Below, piece by piece: positions 1 through 7,190 of a stretch of DNA of 34,117 nucleotides. Under the pieces are notes generated by a model, which worked only from the letters and a program-made list of their open reading frames with translations, was not told where the DNA came from and ran no database searches. Made by a program: the position numbers and the translations under genes. Position 1 is the first letter of the stretch. Each line of letters begins with the position of its first letter. The stretch covers positions 1-34,117 of the forward strand of contig DAISIL010000033.1 in NCBI GenBank assembly GCA_036822015.1, given 5' to 3'. The DNA is from DAISIL01 sp036822015. Lineage in GTDB: Bacteria > Bacteroidota > Bacteroidia > Cytophagales > Bernardetiaceae.

Positions 1-1677
1 ATAAAAGGGCGGCTGGTGGTATAGCCCAGCGGCGAAGTTGAAGGTTATTTCGCGTTGCCAGTTTGGGGTGATGGCGTATTGTAGGCGCGGACTCCAAAGC
101 AGTTGTTGGTTGAGGCTCCAGTAGTTGAAGCGGATGCCGTAGTGGAGCCGCGACTCGGCGGCTTCGCTTTTGCGGTAATGGGTCATTTGGGCGTAGCCCA
201 TCCAGCGGTTGGAGTTTAGGTCGATTTGAGCATCTAGGAGTGGCTCGAGGGTGATGAAGTCGGCCGAATCGAGGAAACTGTACTCGTAAAGGCGATCCTG
301 GATGCCCTCGTACTGGAACCGCGCCCCAAACTCGGCGATGGTGTTATCGGTCAGGAGGTACTCATTGCGCCAGGCAATGCTGGTGATGTTGGCCGAAAGC
401 AGATTACGCCCATACTCAAACTGCGCGGCCTGCCCCCGCACAAGGGCGCACTGGTTAAAGGTACTCGAGTTGAGGTCGGTATCGACATCGCAGAGGCGGT
501 AGCTACCGAGCAGGTTGCGGTACTCGCGCTCGTAGGTTTGCATCGCCGAGAAGATCACACGGCTTGTCCAGCGGTCGGATAGTCGGCGGCGGACTTGTAG
601 CCCGGCCTGATAGGTATCGTAGTTGAGTTGCTCTTCTCCGGTATAGCTGACCAGGAAGCGGAGTTGCTCGTTAAACGTCCCGAAGGTGGTGATGCGGTTC
701 TCGGGGATGAGTTGATAGCGGTTGGAGGCAATCGAGGTCAGGAGGCTGATCTGTGTCAGGGAATCGGGTCGGAAGCTGACGTAACCCTGCCAATCGACAA
801 AACGGGGGAAGTAACTGCCGTTTACTTCGAGGGTATTGAAGAGGTAGCGGCCGTCCTTGTAGCGCAGCCCGGTCAGAAAACGCAGCTTTTTGTCCTGGGT
901 AGCTCCCTCTACGTGTGCCGAAGCACCGAGGAGGCTGGCTTCGGCACTGGCCGCCCATTGGGTGGGGTCTTTGTAGGTTACATCCAGGACGGAGGAGAGC
1001 TTATCGCCGTATTTGGCCTGCCAGCCGCCGGATGAAAAACTGACGGCTTCCACCAGTTGGGGATTGATAAAACTTAGCCCTTCTTGCTGACCCGCTTGCA
1101 CCAAAAACGGACGATAGACCTCCATGCCATTGACATAGACCAGGTTCTCGTCGTAGTTGCCGCCCCGGACGTTATAGGCCGAAGAAAGCTCGTCGTTGCT
1201 TTGGATACCCAACCCCACGGAGAGCAACTGCTGGTTGAAGTCGCCGAAAGCCGTCGGGACGTAGCGCAGTTGGTTGGGGTCAAGGATGAGCGTTCCGGCT
1301 TCCTGCCGAACATCAAAGGCGGTTTCCTGTCCGGCTACCTCGATCTCCTCGGTGGTTTGGATTTGTTCTTCCAACTTGATCCTGACACGCTCCCGTCGCC
1401 CTGCCGGCACGCGGAAGACCTCCGTTCGGGGACGGTAGCCCACAAAAGCCACTCGCACCCTTACTGCCTGATCGGCCGGAACGATGAGCGAAAAACGCCC
1501 CAGGCTGTCGGTCAGGGTGGTGCGTCCTGCGCCCATGTCCGTAACCGTGGCAGCCACCAGGGGTGCATCTGCTACACCCAATACTATCCCTGTTAGCTCC
1601 CCCGTTTGGGCATAGAGTTGCCAGGTGTAGCAGGAGCAGACCCAAATGAGCAGGAGGTATATCTTTTTTTTATTCAT
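1..1677 (-). CDS. TonB-dependent receptor with carboxypeptidase-regulatory-like domain (C-terminus outside window)
   Basis: This is an outer membrane beta-barrel receptor that would import a ligand using TonB energy; the ligand cannot be read from the sequence. The frame is open from an ATG at 1677 to the window edge, giving 559 codons and no stop. Residues 1-24 form a signal peptide (MNKKKIYLLLIWVCSC..., cleavage probably after LYA). A carboxypeptidase-D-like regulatory domain follows (about 25-110: TGIVLGVADAPLVAATV, then VAFVGYRPR). The plug is at about 115-240, with VRGGNYDENLVYVNGMEVYR and SFSSGGWQAKYGDKLSSVLDV, both typical of Bacteroidota receptors. The rest reads as alternating barrel strands (TSRVIFSAMQTYEREYRNLL and similar). 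Roughly 200-300 residues of barrel should lie beyond the edge. No SusD-like partner is visible on this side, and the gene is divergent from ppa. The family call is firm; the substrate is unknown. Confidence 0.88.
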   Translation of the reverse strand, partial: MNKKKIYLLLIWVCSCYTWQLYAQTGELTGIVLGVADAPLVAATVTDMGAGRTTLTDSLGRFSLIVPADQAVRVRVAFVGYRPRTEVFRVPAGRRERVRIKLEEQIQTTEEIEVAGQETAFDVRQEAGTLILDPNQLRYVPTAFGDFNQQLLSVGLGIQSNDELSSAYNVRGGNYDENLVYVNGMEVYRPFLVQAGQQEGLSFINPQLVEAVSFSSGGWQAKYGDKLSSVLDVTYKDPTQWAASAEASLLGASAHVEGATQDKKLRFLTGLRYKDGRYLFNTLEVNGSYFPRFVDWQGYVSFRPDSLTQISLLTSIASNRYQLIPENRITTFGTFNEQLRFLVSYTGEEQLNYDTYQAGLQVRRRLSDRWTSRVIFSAMQTYEREYRNLLGSYRLCDVDTDLNSSTFNQCALVRGQAAQFEYGRNLLSANITSIAWRNEYLLTDNTIAEFGARFQYEGIQDRLYEYSFLDSADFITLEPLLDAQIDLNSNRWMGYAQMTHYRKSEAAESRLHYGIRFNYWSLNQQLLWSPRLQYAITPNWQREITFNFAAGLYHQPPFY

Positions 1678-1719
1678 TGACCAGAAAAATTGGTTGATGT
1701 ATATCCAGGTCCGTAAATA

Positions 1720-1750
1720 TTGGATTTTTTGATGAACTTTTGTAGCTTTA
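1720..1750 (+). promoter_or_regulatory. Candidate promoter of ppa-pdxH
   Basis: TTGG at 1720-1723 and TAGCTTTA at 1743-1750 are separated by 19 nt, close to the Bacteroidota pattern TTTG-N19-TAnnTTTG. Transcription would begin near 1756, leaving a leader of about 40 nt before the ATG at 1798. This also argues against an upstream TTG start at 1720, which would lie inside the promoter. Confidence 0.45.
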
Positions 1751-1797
1751 CTTCAACTTTTAACCATCATTGGACACCCATCAAACCCTCACCAGAC

Positions 1798-2343
1798 ATG
1801 AACCCATGGCACCGCATTCCGGTCGGCAAAAAAGCCCCCGAAATTGTACAGTCCGTTATCGAAATCCCGAAGGGCTCCCGAGCCAAGTACGAACTCGACA
1901 AAGATACAGGACTTCTAAGACTTGACCGCGTCCTTTACTCGGCCATGTACTACCCCGCCAACTACGGATTTATCCCCCGTACTTTTTGTGATGACGGCGA
2001 TCCCCTGGATATTCTCGTGATCTCGATGATCGACGTAGTGCCGCTTTGTATCCTCAACGCCAAAGTAGTAGGCGTGATGCGGATGTTGGATGGCGGCGAA
2101 GCGGACGATAAAATTATTGCTGTCGCTCAGGATGACATCAGCATCAATCACATCGAACGCATCGAAGATTTTCCCGAACACCTGCTCAAAGAGACGCTGA
2201 ATTTCTTCGAGGACTACAAAAAACTCGAAAACAAAACCGTGAAGGTAGAGGAGTTTGAGAGCCGAGAGGTAGCCCTCGAAATTGTCAAAAAGGCCCTCGA
2301 AGACTACAACAGCAAAATTTTGCCCACCCTTACTTATTTCTGA
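1798..2343 (+). CDS. ppa: Inorganic pyrophosphatase, family I (soluble)
   Basis: The enzyme hydrolyses pyrophosphate to two phosphates in the cytoplasm, pulling biosynthetic reactions such as DNA, tRNA-charging and sulfate activation forward. The 181-residue product has the normal length for a bacterial family I enzyme. Visible marks are KYELDKDTG near residue 30, YPANYGFIP at 52-60 and the metal-binding signature DGDPLD at 66-71. The ATG at 1798 was chosen because MNPWHRIPVG is a typical start. An in-frame TTG at 1720 would add 26 unrelated residues that overlap the promoter. pdxH follows after 15 nt, so the two are probably co-transcribed. CysN further along produces pyrophosphate as a by-product, but that link is only metabolic. 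Confidence 0.96.
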   Translation: MNPWHRIPVGKKAPEIVQSVIEIPKGSRAKYELDKDTGLLRLDRVLYSAMYYPANYGFIPRTFCDDGDPLDILVISMIDVVPLCILNAKVVGVMRMLDGGEADDKIIAVAQDDISINHIERIEDFPEHLLKETLNFFEDYKKLENKTVKVEEFESREVALEIVKKALEDYNSKILPTLTYF

Positions 2344-2358
2344 CCAAGCCCAACACAC

Positions 2359-3000
2359 ATGAACATCGCCGATCTCCGCCGCGATTACAGCCACACAGCC
2401 CTGCTAGAAGCCGATGCCAAAGCTGACCCTTTCGAGCAGTTCAGGGATTGGCTTGGGCAGGCCATGGAAAGCCAACTCCCCGAACCCAACGCCATGACCC
2501 TGGCCACCTACGATACCCAGACAGGCTACCCGGATGCTCGGGTGGTGCTGCTCAAAGGACTAGATACCGGCTTTGTGTTTTACACCAACTACCAAAGCCA
2601 CAAGGCGGCGGCTTTAGAGGCGCACCCTCGGGCGGCACTCAATTTTGTGTGGCTCGAACTCGAACGGCAGGTACGCATCCAGGGAGTCGTCGAAAAGGTA
2701 TCCCGAGAGGAATCCGAAGCGTATTTCTGGTCAAGACCTCGGGGCAGTCAGATCGGTGCATGGGTATCGCCTCAAAGTCAGGTGATTGAGAACCGTGAGT
2801 TTTTGGAGCAGCGGCAGCGTGAACTAGAAGCCCAGTACGGAGAAACGGAGAAGATTCCCTTGCCCTCCCATTGGGGCGGCTACCGGCTCTTTCCCGAGGT
2901 GATGGAGTTTTGGCAGGGGCGTTCTAGCCGCTTGCATGATCGCTTGCATTACAGCCGACAAGCTAACGGAGACTGGCTTCGGGTGCGCCTGGCACCGTGA
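2359..3000 (+). CDS. pdxH: Pyridoxamine 5'-phosphate oxidase
   Basis: This FMN enzyme oxidises pyridoxine or pyridoxamine 5'-phosphate to pyridoxal 5'-phosphate, the last step of vitamin B6 synthesis and salvage. The 213-residue length is normal. Family segments are RVVLLKGLDTGFVFYTNY (FMN site), SHKAAALEAHPRAALNFVW, GAWVSPQSQVI and the C-terminal block PEVMEFWQGRSSRLHDR with the substrate-contacting Arg-x-His. It lies 15 nt downstream of ppa. Its last 38 bases overlap the end of hisF on the opposite strand. The overlap lies in the C-terminal WLRVRLAP coding region, which is conserved in PdxH, so both reading frames appear genuine here. SufS in this window is a PLP enzyme that uses the product. 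Confidence 0.97.
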   Translation: MNIADLRRDYSHTALLEADAKADPFEQFRDWLGQAMESQLPEPNAMTLATYDTQTGYPDARVVLLKGLDTGFVFYTNYQSHKAAALEAHPRAALNFVWLELERQVRIQGVVEKVSREESEAYFWSRPRGSQIGAWVSPQSQVIENREFLEQRQRELEAQYGETEKIPLPSHWGGYRLFPEVMEFWQGRSSRLHDRLHYSRQANGDWLRVRLAP

Positions 3001-3766
3001 GCCTGACCGGTAAGCCCATCTGGTGTAAGTACGCTTTCAGTTCGGGCAAAGGCAGCTCGTTGAAGTGAAAAATGCTGGCAGCCAGGGCGGCATCGGCACA
3101 GCCGGGCTGCAAGACCTCCGCAAAATGCTCGGCTGTACCTCCCCCACCTGAAGCGATGATGGGCAGTTGGAGGTGTCGGGACAGGTGTCGGTAGGCTTCC
3201 AAGGCAAATCCTGCTTTGGTGCCGTCGTGGTTCATGGAGGTAAACAAAATTTCGCCCGCGCCTCTGTCAGCGGCTTCGCGGGCCCAATCGAGGAGAGTGC
3301 GCTCGGTGGCTTTGCGCCCGCCGGTAGCATAGACGCGCCACTGCTGGGGGGCGTTGGGGGTAGGTTCGTGCCGAGCATCAATGGCTACCACCACGCACTG
3401 TTCGCCGAAGGCTTTGGCTGCTTCGGTGATAAGAGCGGGGCGCAAGAGAGTTGCCGAGTTGATGGTTACCTTATCGGCCCCCGACTCCATCAAAACAGCA
3501 ATATCCTCAAGACTGCTCACGCCCCCACCCACTGTGAAGGGGATGTTGATGTGGGCAGCAATGCGACGGGCAAGGGCAGCGAGGGTTTTGCGCTTCTCGT
3601 GGGTGGCTGTAATGTCCAAAAATACCAGTTCGTCAGCACCTTCGGCGGCGTATTTTTGCCCTAAAACTACGGGATCGCCGGCCAGGCGCAGCGATTCAAA
3701 TTGAACACCCTTAACGACTTGACCATCTTTGATGTCCAGGCAAGGGATAATGCGTTTGCAAAGCAT
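2963..3766 (-). CDS. hisF: Imidazole glycerol phosphate synthase cyclase subunit
   Basis: HisF takes ammonia from HisH and PRFAR to form imidazole glycerol phosphate and AICAR in histidine synthesis. The (beta/alpha)8 barrel is complete, with catalytic Asp11 in IPCLDIKDGQVVKG and Asp130 in VVVAIDAR, and the phosphate-binding FTVGGGV and IIASGGGG loops. The ATG at 3766 gives 267 residues; a longer frame from 3841 would add 25 residues not seen in the family and would begin upstream of the promoter. The C-terminus runs about 12 residues past the usual ending (GLPVR), and this tail is read from the pdxH overlap. No other his gene is nearby, so hisF stands alone here, which is unusual because hisF is commonly in a his operon. 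Confidence 0.95.
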   Translation of the reverse strand: MLCKRIIPCLDIKDGQVVKGVQFESLRLAGDPVVLGQKYAAEGADELVFLDITATHEKRKTLAALARRIAAHINIPFTVGGGVSSLEDIAVLMESGADKVTINSATLLRPALITEAAKAFGEQCVVVAIDARHEPTPNAPQQWRVYATGGRKATERTLLDWAREAADRGAGEILFTSMNHDGTKAGFALEAYRHLSRHLQLPIIASGGGGTAEHFAEVLQPGCADAALAASIFHFNELPLPELKAYLHQMGLPVRLTVPGAPEASLR

Positions 3767-3789
3767 ATCGTTGTGTTGGTCATGGTTGG

Positions 3790-3797
3790 CAAAGATA
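3790..3797 (-). promoter_or_regulatory. Candidate -7 element of the hisF promoter
   Basis: Read on the minus strand this is TATCTTTG, a perfect TAnnTTTG match. It would start transcription near 3783, about 18 nt before the chosen hisF ATG. The -33 region is only T-rich (TTTT about 20 nt upstream), so the upstream half is weak. Confidence 0.45.
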
Positions 3798-3926
3798 GAC
3801 AAAGAAGGGCTTGTGGGAAAATAACCTGTGATGGCAGACAAAGAAATTAAACTTACGTATATCTTGGGAGGAATAAAGCAGCGTTTTTATTATCTTCACT
3901 TGCGGAAAAAGTAGTGAGATGAAACC

Positions 3927-4154
3927 ATGAGCAGAACAACGGATAAGTATATCAATCTCTTTACGGATTTTGGCTTCAAGNNNNNNNNNNNNNNNNNNNN
4001 NNNNNNNNNNNNNNNNNNNNNNNNNNNNNNNNNNNNNNNNNNNNNNNNNNNNNNNNNNNNNNNNNNNNNNNNNNNNNNNNGGCTTGATGTGGACTTTATT
4101 CAGGAACTGACGGGGCTTTCAAGAGCAGAAATTGATAAGCTAAACGATAGATAA
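3927..4154 (+). CDS. Rpn-family PD-(D/E)XK nuclease / putative transposase, interrupted by assembly gap
   Basis: Only the two ends of this gene are readable. Before the gap the product starts MSRTTDKYINLFTDFGFK, the characteristic N-terminus of the Rpn/PDDEXK transposase-like family common in Bacteroidota. After the gap it ends LDVDFIQELTGLSRAEIDKLNDR, the family's usual C-terminal LTGLS-x-EI-x-KL helix. Members are normally about 290-310 residues, but only about 41 are visible, so some 250 codons (roughly 750 bp) are probably hidden by the run of 100 N. Rpn proteins promote RecA-independent recombination in E. coli; these relatives are multicopy, which would explain the assembly break. Intactness cannot be judged. 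The 100 N keep the frame only by coincidence. Confidence 0.75.
   Translation: MSRTTDKYINLFTDFGFKXXXXXXXXXXXXXXXXXXXXXXXXXXXXXXXXXXLDVDFIQELTGLSRAEIDKLNDR
3981..4080. other. Assembly gap (100 N)
   Basis: Exactly 100 N, a conventional placeholder for a gap of unknown length. Distances across this point should not be trusted. Confidence 0.97.
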
Positions 4155-4218
4155 TCAATAGATTTATGGGTATTTATCTATCAAGAACAGAAAGTAGGGT
4201 TCATTTTGGTTTTGTGTG

Positions 4219-4226
4219 TATCTTTG
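4219..4226 (+). promoter_or_regulatory. Candidate -7 element of the cysN promoter
   Basis: TATCTTTG matches TAnnTTTG exactly. Transcription would start near 4232, about 20 nt before the ATG at 4252. This favours that start over GTG at 4216 or ATG at 4237. No clear TTTG is found 19-21 nt upstream. Confidence 0.4.
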
Positions 4227-4251
4227 CGATCCAACAATGGTAGGGAATAGT

Positions 4252-5502
4252 ATGGATTTACTCCGATTCACGACGGCCGGAAGTGTCGATGATGGTAAAA
4301 GTACGCTCATTGGGCGATTGCTTTATGATAGCAAGTCCATTTTTGAGGATCAATATGCAGCTATCGTGGCTTCGAGTGAGCGCAGGGGGGAGCCGCAGGT
4401 TAATTTGGCACTCCTTACCGACGGACTCAAAGCCGAGCGCGAGCAGGGTATCACGATTGATGTAGCATATCGTTATTTCAGTACACCGCGTCGCAAGTTC
4501 ATCATCGCCGATACACCAGGGCATATCCAGTACACCCGCAACATGGTTACGGGTGCCTCTACGGCCAACCTCGCTCTGATCCTGGTCGATGCCCGTAAGG
4601 GAGTGGTAGAACAGACGCGCCGCCATGCTTTTCTGGCTTCGCTGCTCCAGATTCCGCATTTGGTCGTTTGTATCAATAAGATGGATTTGGTGGATTATCA
4701 AGCAGAGGTCTATGAGCGCATCAAAAAAGAGTTTGCTCAATTTTCATCCAAACTCAACATCCACGATATTCACTTCATCCCGATTTCGGCACTGCAAGGA
4801 GACAATGTGGTAAACGCCTCCTCTAATATGCCCTGGTATGGAGGCGGGACGCTGTTGTATCTGCTCGAAAACATCCATATTGGGAGCGACCATAACCTGA
4901 CCGATTGCCGAATGCCGGTACAGTACGTCGTGCGCCCGCAAAGCAATGCCTTCCATGACTACCGAGGCTATGCCGGACGCATCAGTGGCGGGATATTTAA
5001 GGTAGGCGATGAGGTGATGATTTTGCCTTCAGGATTTACGGCCCGGATTACGGGCATCCAGGGTGCATCTGGCCCACTGGATGTAGCCTTTCCACCACTT
5101 TCCGTAACATTGCTCCTGGACACAGACCTGGACATCTCGCGCGGGGACATGATCGTGCGTCCCAACAACGCCCCCGAAGTAAGTCAGGACATCGACCTGA
5201 TGATCTGCTGGTTTGATGAACATGCGCCGCTGCGCCTGCGCGGAAAGTACGCCCTCCGACACACGACCCAGGACGATGTGCGTTGCGTCATCAAAAACAT
5301 TCATTACAAACTAAACATCAATACACTTCATCGCAACATCGAAGACAAGCAAATCACGATGAACGAGATCGCCCGCATCAGCATCCGGACAACAAAGCCT
5401 GTCTTTTGGGATAGCTACCGCAAAAATCGCGATACCGGAAGCCTTATCCTGATCGATGAAGGCACCCACGAAACCGTAGCGGCCGGCATGGTGATCGGAT
5501 AA
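4252..5502 (+). CDS. cysN: Sulfate adenylyltransferase subunit 1 (ATP sulfurylase GTPase subunit)
   Basis: CysN is the regulatory GTPase that drives CysD to form adenosine 5'-phosphosulfate from sulfate and ATP. The product is an EF-Tu-like GTPase of 416 residues from ATG 4252. Its motifs are G1 GSVDDGKST, G3 DTPGH, G4 NKMD and a G5-like SAL segment, followed by the two beta-barrel domains (PVQYVVRP..., ISGGIFKVGDEV). There is no C-terminal APS kinase (CysC) extension, and it is somewhat shorter than the E. coli protein (475). cysD normally sits directly upstream in Bacteroidota, but here the upstream neighbour is the gapped Rpn gene, so cysD is either elsewhere or was lost to misassembly. 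An in-frame GTG (4216) and ATG (4237) could give 7-12 extra residues. Confidence 0.94.
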   Translation: MDLLRFTTAGSVDDGKSTLIGRLLYDSKSIFEDQYAAIVASSERRGEPQVNLALLTDGLKAEREQGITIDVAYRYFSTPRRKFIIADTPGHIQYTRNMVTGASTANLALILVDARKGVVEQTRRHAFLASLLQIPHLVVCINKMDLVDYQAEVYERIKKEFAQFSSKLNIHDIHFIPISALQGDNVVNASSNMPWYGGGTLLYLLENIHIGSDHNLTDCRMPVQYVVRPQSNAFHDYRGYAGRISGGIFKVGDEVMILPSGFTARITGIQGASGPLDVAFPPLSVTLLLDTDLDISRGDMIVRPNNAPEVSQDIDLMICWFDEHAPLRLRGKYALRHTTQDDVRCVIKNIHYKLNINTLHRNIEDKQITMNEIARISIRTTKPVFWDSYRKNRDTGSLILIDEGTHETVAAGMVIG

Positions 5503-5510
5503 TCCAATCA

Positions 5511-7121
5511 TCACTCGGGAAGCCTGGCCGGGTACTGGATGCGGGTCAAGGCAAAGACTTTTCGGATAGGGACTTGGGGGTTGGTGGTACGGACACGCTG
5601 TTTGCTCGAAAACAGAAAGGAGTTGCCGTACCAGTGTTGCAGTTCCTCGTTTTCCTGGGTAACGATGCGGATGGTATCGTTGCTTTGGGTTTCCCAGTCG
5701 GGGGCATCTTTGATGGCAGGTTCGGTTTGGCTATGCCAGGACGAGCGAAAACGTGCCTGGCCTTCGTGGAGATGAAAAGCATAGAGGCTATCCTGCTGGA
5801 GATGAAAGGCGACGGTACTGCGGGGCTGCCTGAGGGAAAGACCATTCAGGGGAAAGATGTTGTCCCATAGGGGTTTACCTTGTAGGTTGAAGGCGCAAAC
5901 AAAGCTGCTTTGATAATCGTAGATGATCGGTAGGCGGCGTTGCCGACGAGGCGTGAGCGGAGCTAAGGGATCATAGCGATAAAAATAGCCGTAGAGCGAG
6001 CGCACATCGTAGGGCGAGAGGCTACGCCGAAAAGGATCGTTGAGCGGGTCAAGGGCATCGGTCGATCGGCCGGCGTAGTAGTTGGGGCGATAGACATCGG
6101 CAACAAACAAGAGCGTTTGCTGATCGTCGGCCAGGGTGAGGGGTTGCTCAAACCAATCGTACTGGTAGCGTTTGCGTTTGCCACGCTCACGGAGGTTTTG
6201 AGCATGACGCAGGAGGCGTTGGCGGCGTTTTTCCTTGTAAAAGTTGAAATAATTTTTGAAGTTGGCTAAGTCATAGGCATAGACTTGGGGGCGTTGATCG
6301 GGGTCTTGGAGGCGCAAACTATAAACGCCTTGCACTTTTTCCCAGTTCTTGTAGGCGTATGCACCCAGAATGAGCCAATCGTCGGCAGCCACAGGATAAG
6401 TCTTAAAATCAAGGAGTTGGTACTGGTTGTTGTTCTTGATAGTGTGGGTGTAGAGGCGTTGCCCGTTGAGGTCATAGCCATTGGCAAAGACGAGCTTTTG
6501 GCGACGAACGCGCCCGCTCAATACCACCAAAATACGCTCGTGAACCTCATCTAAGGCAATGGTAGCCAGGTAGGTATCCATCTGTTGGAGGGATGGCAAG
6601 ACCTTTGATTTTCCGGTTTGCATATCCAGATGCACCACAAAGGGTTTGTTCTCGCTTTCTCCCCCCAGTAGGGCTACGTGTTTGAGAACAACAAACTGCC
6701 AAATATCTGCCTTAACGATGTTGTCAAAGGTCATCAGTTGTCCCGTCCCATCGCTTAGATCAAGTGCAAAAATAATCAGTTCTTGATTTCCTTTCTGAAA
6801 CAAAAAGTAGTAGTTATTTGCCGAGCGGGTATAGTTCACGAACTCGTACTTGAACGGAATGGGGTGGGCCTTGCTCCATCGGGCTTGGAGTTGGGCATCG
6901 AAGCACCAAAAGTAATAAATCCGATCGCGTTTTTTGATTTCCTCGCCTTCCAGCATCACCAGTGCGCCTTCTTCCTGCAACGGCAGAACGGTGTAAGCGT
7001 CGCCCAACCGACGATCAATGGACAGTTCTGCGCGGTGCGTAACGACGGGCTGGGCCCCGAGGGTGCTTAAACTTACCCAACCCCAAAAGAGCAGGCGAAA
7101 TAAGGCGATGGCTTTTTGCAA
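5511..7121 (-). CDS. Secreted protein of unknown function, possible beta-propeller
   Basis: I do not recognise a family. The 536-residue product has an N-terminal signal peptide (MQKAIALFRLLFWGWVSLSTLGA, cleavage before QPVV) and no later membrane segment. Much of it alternates short hydrophobic strands with polar turns, for example DRIYYFWCFDAQLQARW, NNYYFLFQKGNQELIIFALD and ERILVVLSGRVRRQKLVF. That rhythm suggests an outer-surface or periplasmic beta-propeller, which is inference. A strongly basic helix lies near residues 290-320 (KEKRRQRLLRH, RERGKRKR) and a Tyr/Arg-rich stretch follows (SLYGYFYRYDPLAPLTPRRQ). Its stop is 8 nt from the cysN stop (convergent), and it is divergent from sufS. 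No T9SS sorting domain is visible at the C-terminus (ALTRIQYPARLPE). Confidence 0.8.
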   Translation of the reverse strand: MQKAIALFRLLFWGWVSLSTLGAQPVVTHRAELSIDRRLGDAYTVLPLQEEGALVMLEGEEIKKRDRIYYFWCFDAQLQARWSKAHPIPFKYEFVNYTRSANNYYFLFQKGNQELIIFALDLSDGTGQLMTFDNIVKADIWQFVVLKHVALLGGESENKPFVVHLDMQTGKSKVLPSLQQMDTYLATIALDEVHERILVVLSGRVRRQKLVFANGYDLNGQRLYTHTIKNNNQYQLLDFKTYPVAADDWLILGAYAYKNWEKVQGVYSLRLQDPDQRPQVYAYDLANFKNYFNFYKEKRRQRLLRHAQNLRERGKRKRYQYDWFEQPLTLADDQQTLLFVADVYRPNYYAGRSTDALDPLNDPFRRSLSPYDVRSLYGYFYRYDPLAPLTPRRQRRLPIIYDYQSSFVCAFNLQGKPLWDNIFPLNGLSLRQPRSTVAFHLQQDSLYAFHLHEGQARFRSSWHSQTEPAIKDAPDWETQSNDTIRIVTQENEELQHWYGNSFLFSSKQRVRTTNPQVPIRKVFALTRIQYPARLPE

Positions 7122-7190
7122 AGTGATTCGTTTTGGAGGATAACAAAAGAAGGCAACGCTAGGTTTTTAGGGTAGAAAAATGTGATCTTT

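Noticed and set aside
3167..3664. Plus-strand frames opposite hisF
   Set aside because: HisF catalytic motifs are intact on the other strand and the plus-strand translation is low-complexity Gly/Val.
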